This document shows positions 41,149-45,186 of a stretch of 45,186 nt of DNA, piece after piece. The notes beneath the pieces are model-generated. The model was given only the letters and a program-made list of their open reading frames with translations. It did not search any database and was not told the origin of the DNA. This stretch comes from an uncultured Bacillota bacterium (GTDB taxonomy: Bacteria > Bacillota > Clostridia > Tissierellales > Tepidimicrobiaceae): positions 1-45,186 of the forward strand of contig CALBUB010000072.1 in the NCBI GenBank assembly GCA_937967955.1, read 5' to 3'. The position numbers and the translations under genes were made by a program. The first letter of the stretch is position 1; the number at the start of each line of letters is the position of its first letter.

Positions 41149-43827
41149 TCAACTCCCAACCTTCTCTATTTTGACAGCAGCCACCTTTAACTCTGGAATC
41201 TTTGCATGCTCATCTAGTTCCGTATTAGTTAAATAGTTAACTGCCCCTTCAGAATAGTGGAAGGGCATAAATACTACACCTTCATCCACTATTTCCGTTA
41301 CTTTAGCTGTAGTTACAATACTTCCTCTTCTGGAGGTAAGCCTTACCTTTTCTCCATTTTTAATGTTCAGCTTATTAGCTGTAGCCTCATTTATCTCTAC
41401 AAAAGATTTGGGGGCCAATTTGTTTAGTCCTTCAACTCGGCCTGTCATAGTTCTAGTATGATATTGGTAAAGGAGTCTTCCAGTAGTCAATATGAAAGGA
41501 TATTCTGAGTCAGGAACTTCAGCACTATCCCTATGATCTACTGCCATCAAAAGACCTTTGCCCCTAACTATACCATCTTTATGCAGGTATTTAGTTCCTG
41601 GATGGGCCTCATCAGTACATGGCCATTGAATGCCTTCCTCTTCTATCCTTTCGTAGCTTATTCCTCCATAGGATGGGGTTACACCCCTTATTTCATCCAT
41701 TATTTCTGCTGGATGGGAATATGTTTTATCATGGCCTAATCTAACCATCAGCTCTGTAAGTATAACCCAGTCAGGTTTTGCATTTCCCACTGGCTCTATA
41801 GCCTTTCTAACCCTTTGAACTCTTCTTTCTGTATTGGTAAAAGTGCCATCCTTTTCAGCAAAAGATGCTGCTGGCAACACCACATCAGCATATTCAGCAG
41901 TTTCTGTAAGGAATATATCCTGAACTACTAGAAAATCCAAATTGGTCAATGCTCTTTTTACATGGTTTATATCTGGATCTGAAACCATTGGATTTTCTCC
42001 CATTATATATAGGAATTTTATATTCCCCTTCTCTGCTTCATCCATAATCTCAGGTACCGTCAAGCCAACCTTATCAGGCAGCTTCACATCCCATAACTTT
42101 TCAAATTTTTCTCTAGCTTCAGCCTTAAATACCTTTTGGTAGCCTGGCAAATCTGTTGGCAGTCCTCCCATATCACAAGCCCCTTGGACATTGTTCTGTC
42201 CTCTAAGGGGATTTATGCCTGCTCCTTCTTTTCCTACATTTCCACAGATTAGGCTTAAATTAGATAAACTCATTACAGCATGGGTTCCAGTAGTATGTTG
42301 AGTAATGCCCATTGCATAGTATATGCCTGCCCTTTCGGCTTCAGCATAGATATGGGCAGCCTTTATAATATCCTCCTTATCTACTCCACAGATTTCAGCT
42401 ACCACTTCTGGAGTATAGTCCTTTACAACTTCCTTAAGTTGTTCAAAGTTTTCTGTATGCTTTTCAACAAACTCCTTGTCGTATAGGTTGTTTTCAATTA
42501 TTACATTGAGCATTCCATTTATTAGAGCAATATTTGTTCCTGGCTTAAGCTGTAAGAATACATCAGCATAATTAGCCAACTCAATCCTTCTTGGATCGGC
42601 TACAATTAGTTTTGCACCCCTTCTAATAGCTTGCTTCATAAAGGTGCCTATTACAGGATGGTTTTCAGTAGTATTGGACCCTATTACAAATATAACATCA
42701 TTCTGAAGTATCTCCTCAATACTATTAGTCATAGCTCCACTTCCTAATGTAGTTGCAAGACCTGCAACTGTTGAAGCATGTCAGAGACGGGCACAATGGT
42801 CCACATTATTAGTTCCAATTAATGCCCTAAACATCTTTTGGAATAGGTAGTTTTCTTCATTAGTGCATCTGGCAGATGTTAAACCAGCAAGACTATCTGG
42901 CCCATATTTTTCCTTTGTTTCCTTTATCTTTTTTACTATCAAATTATAAGCTTCTTCCCAAGTGGCTTCCTCAAATTTTCCATTCCGCTTTATTAAAGGT
43001 GTTTTTAGCCTATCAGGATGATTTATGAAGGAATAACCAAATCTACCCTTTACGCATAATAAACCATTGTTAGGCTTCCCCTTAGCTGGCTCTACCCCTA
43101 CCACCTTATTGTCTTTAACCAAAAGATACAATTGACAACCTACCCCGCAGTAGGAACAAGTTGTTTTCACTTTATTTATTTCCCAAGCCCTATACCTTAT
43201 CTTCTTCTTAGGCATTAGGGCTCCTACAGGACAGACAGCTACACAGTTACCACAGGATACACAAGTAGACTTAGCCAGCCCCATATCAAAGGGAGTAGAC
43301 ACTTTAGTATTAAAGCCCCTGTTTGCTAGGTCAATGGCACCAGTGCCTTGTAATTGCTGGCACACTCTAACACATTTGCCACAAAGTATACACTTATTAG
43401 GATCATAGATATAAAAGGGGTTAGAATCATCTATAGGATAAAATTTCTTTTCTCCTATATAAGTGCCCCTTTCAACTCCATATTCATAACAATAATCCTG
43501 TAGTTTACACTCTCCTGACCTTTCACACGTTAAGCAGTCTTCCGGATGGTTTGAAAATAGAAGATCTAGGATTTCCTTCCTTGCCTTTATTACCTTATCG
43601 CTATGAGTTTGTATATCCATACCATCCCTTACTTTAGTAGTACAGGCAGCTTCTAGCTTTTTCTTACCTTTAATTTCTACAAGGCATAGTCTACAAGCGC
43701 CATAAGGGTTAAGCCTTTCATCATGGCAAAGGGTAGGGATGGATATGCCCAATCTATTACAGGCTTCAAGTATGGTAATATTATCATCCACCTGATACTT
43801 TACACCATTGATAATGACCCTAGCCAT
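41149..43827 (-). CDS. fdhA: Selenocysteine formate dehydrogenase catalytic subunit
   Basis: One gene of 892 aa read through TGA at 42783-42781 as Sec349. Around it is NNVDHCARL-Sec-HASTVAGLATTLGSGAM, the exact context of FdhF/FdhA. Domains: 2Fe-2S ferredoxin (~1-80; GACRLCLVEI), His/Cys 4Fe-4S segment (HPEDCLTC), two 4Fe-4S motifs (CILCGKCVRVC, CVSCGNCVAVC), molybdopterin 4Fe-4S domain (CSYCGVGC), molybdopterin domains, and the C-terminal dinucleotide-binding domain (LTTGRLLYQYHTRTM). The ATG at 43827 (GGAG 9 nt upstream) overlaps the previous gene by 8 nt. It oxidises formate or reduces CO2 with W or Mo bis-MGD; the neighbours favour tungsten. Confidence 0.95.
42752..42768 (-). promoter_or_regulatory. 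SECIS hairpin of fdhA
   Basis: Twelve nucleotides after the TGA, GTTGC and GCAAC pair around the loop AGGTCTT. The GCAGGTCT core matches the apical part of the E. coli fdhF SECIS as I remember it, which supports Sec insertion. Confidence 0.8.
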
Positions 43828-44776
43828 TGTATCCAACTCCCACTTCCTCTTTTTCATAGTCTAAAAGCTTATCTAACAGCTCTTTAATACCTAAAGCTTC
43901 CTTCCATGTGGCCTCTCTAAATTCATCATTTTCTTTAATATATGGTTTTTCAGGTTCTTCAATATAAATAAACTCAGTAGTAAGCCTTCCCTTTAAGCAC
44001 AAAGGCCTTCCACTACTAGGTTCCTTGGCCCTGACTGCAATATTTTTCCCATTTCTTGATAACACTTCAAAATCACAGCCATAATCACAAACTTTGCATT
44101 TTACTTCCTTTTTGTCGTATTCCCAAACTCTTCCCTTGCCTATAAGCCTTTTATCTACCAAGGCCCCTACAGGACATACAGTGACACATCTGTTGCAAGA
44201 TACACAGCTGGACTTGTCAAATGTAAAGTCTGCATCTAATACTATCCTAGTATTAAAGCCTCTTCCTGCAAAGGAGAGTACCTTTCTATCTTCAACTTGG
44301 CTACAAGTTCTAACACACTTTCCACAGAGAATACATTTACTGTCATCTTTTAATATATATGGGCTTGATGTGTCTACATATGAGGGCCTTCTTGCACCAA
44401 CATGCTCTCTAAATTTTACATTGTACCTGTAGGCATATTCTTGAAGCAAGCATTCTCCCGCTTTTTGGCAGGTTAAACAATCATTTGGATGATTATCTAA
44501 AAGGAGCTGTAATATTTCCCTTCTCATTTTGACAACCTTATCTGATTCAGTATGGATAACCATACCCTCTCGAACTTTAGTGGAACAGGCAGCTTGTAGC
44601 TTTCTACTGCCCTCAATTTCCACAAGGCATAGTCTACAAGCCCCTACTACTTCCAAATTAGGATCATAGCACAGGGCTGGAATATCTATGCCTATTTCTC
44701 TAGCTGCTTGAATGATAAAGTATCCTTCTGGCACTGTAAGCCTTTTTCCATCTATAGTAATATTAATTTCCCTCAT
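43820..44776 (-). CDS. NuoG-like iron-sulfur subunit, paralogous to the FdhA N-terminus
   Basis: A 318-aa protein with the same set as FdhA residues 1-290: 2Fe-2S domain (VVGACRLCLVEIEG), HPNDCLTCQKAGECLLQEY, two 4Fe-4S motifs (CILCGKCVRTC, CVSCNRCVTVC) and a partial molybdopterin 4Fe-4S domain (CKVCDYGC ... GRPLCLKGR). It ends soon after FREATWKEAL, a motif also at the same place in FdhA, and has no cofactor domain. It would pass electrons between the NuoF-like subunit and FdhA. GGGAGGAG lies 4 nt before the ATG at 44776. Confidence 0.87.
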   Translation of the reverse strand: MREINITIDGKRLTVPEGYFIIQAAREIGIDIPALCYDPNLEVVGACRLCLVEIEGSRKLQAACSTKVREGMVIHTESDKVVKMRREILQLLLDNHPNDCLTCQKAGECLLQEYAYRYNVKFREHVGARRPSYVDTSSPYILKDDSKCILCGKCVRTCSQVEDRKVLSFAGRGFNTRIVLDADFTFDKSSCVSCNRCVTVCPVGALVDKRLIGKGRVWEYDKKEVKCKVCDYGCDFEVLSRNGKNIAVRAKEPSSGRPLCLKGRLTTEFIYIEEPEKPYIKENDEFREATWKEALGIKELLDKLLDYEKEEVGVGYNG

Positions 44777-44793
44777 AATACTCCTCCCAAATT

Positions 44794-45186
44794 CTATCTC
44801 TTTATTACTGCCCCCGTTGGACATACTTCCATACAATTGCCGCACTTAATACATTTTTCCCTATCGATTACATGCCTTTCCTTTACCTTTCCACTTATGG
44901 CTGAAACTGGACAGTTTCTAGCACACTTAGTACAGCCTATACAATTTTCAGTAATAAAGAACTCTAACAAAGCTTGACAAACCCCTGCTGGACATCTTTT
45001 TTCATATACATGGGCTTCATATTCTTCTCTAAAGTATTTTAAAGTAGAAACTACTGGATTGGCAGCAGTTTGTCCCAAACCACATAAGGAACTATTAGTT
45101 ATTACTTCCGCTAAAGTTTCCAATCTATCTAAATCTTCAGGTGTACCTTCTCCAGCAGTTATCCTTTCTAATATTTCTAACATCCT
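44794..45186 (-). CDS. NuoF/HydB-like subunit, C-terminal part (partial)
   Basis: The frame is open to the right edge; 130 residues of the C-terminus are present. They show the end of the NuoF 4Fe-4S region (ITNSSLCGLGQTAANPV, preceded by RMLEILERITAGEGTPED) and an added two-cluster ferredoxin domain (CIGCTKCARNCP ... CIKCGNCMEVCP), as in the NADH-binding subunits of electron-bifurcating hydrogenases and formate dehydrogenases. It ends 17 nt before the NuoG-like gene. It should give the complex an NAD(P)H site, with ferredoxin as a possible second partner. Confidence 0.88.
   Translation of the reverse strand, partial: RMLEILERITAGEGTPEDLDRLETLAEVITNSSLCGLGQTAANPVVSTLKYFREEYEAHVYEKRCPAGVCQALLEFFITENCIGCTKCARNCPVSAISGKVKERHVIDREKCIKCGNCMEVCPTGAVIKR

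Noticed and set aside
42781..42783. fdhA as a pseudogene interrupted by a stop
   Set aside because: The stop is TGA exactly at the Sec position of the family, with a SECIS hairpin, and the frame is intact on both sides.

Overview
The window is AT-rich DNA from a low-GC, Gram-positive-type strict anaerobe. A clostridial or Tissierellales-like Firmicute is the best guess. This rests on the codon and base use, a hybrid cluster protein, a selenocysteine formate dehydrogenase, an agr quorum-sensing locus, a wall D-Ala-D-Ala carboxypeptidase and a tungstate transporter. No rRNA, tRNA, insertion sequence or phage gene was seen. The species assignment is inference.

Left part (1-19700): general metabolism and envelope genes. 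In order: the 3' end of an M16C peptidase, a TDT/SLAC1-family transporter, peptidase T, a C_GCAxxG_C_C protein, an HtrA protease, an OmpR/histidine-kinase pair, TrkH/TrkA potassium uptake, an old-yellow-enzyme NADPH dehydrogenase and an FtsX-type ABC exporter with a very long coiled coil. Next come a small SelW-like selenoprotein (in-frame TGA) and an endonuclease/exonuclease/phosphatase protein. The region ends with hydroxylamine reductase (hcp), which has a GTAAC-N4-GTTAC operator candidate at about -41.5.

Middle (19800-27100): a minus-strand cluster encodes a cytosolic substrate-binding-like protein with a DUF1858-like N-terminus, a HypB/UreG-like GTPase, a soluble ABC ATPase and a zinc-ribbon protein. 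It has no permease and no known name. Just upstream lies a self-contained mini-CRISPR unit: promoter TTGACA-N17-TAATAT, one good 30-nt repeat, one 39-nt spacer, one degenerate repeat and a strong terminator. No cas gene is in the window. Then follow a 64-aa membrane protein, a VanY-like carboxypeptidase, a HAD/soluble-P-ATPase-like protein and an MFS transporter.

Right part (27182-45186): almost everything is on the minus strand and serves molybdenum/tungsten enzymes. Reading in the direction of transcription, a NuoF-like subunit, a NuoG-like ferredoxin protein and selenocysteine FdhA form an NAD(P)/ferredoxin-linked formate dehydrogenase. These are followed by mogA/moaB, mobA and fdhD, a probable Moco/Tuco riboswitch with a terminator, then tupA, tupB, tupC and two moeA paralogues (one fused to a periplasmic-binding-like domain). 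After an agr locus come moaA, moaC, two MOSC genes and moaD. The riboswitch would tie tungstate uptake and late cofactor steps to cofactor supply for FdhA.

The agr locus sits inside this cofactor cluster: agrB, a 41-aa agrD missed by length cut-offs with serine in place of the usual ring cysteine, a LytTR regulator and a GHKL kinase. Two pairs of 13-bp direct repeats with a 21-bp period, upstream of agrB and of an unknown 158-aa membrane-anchored protein, look like the operator of the LytTR regulator and define a two-promoter local regulon.
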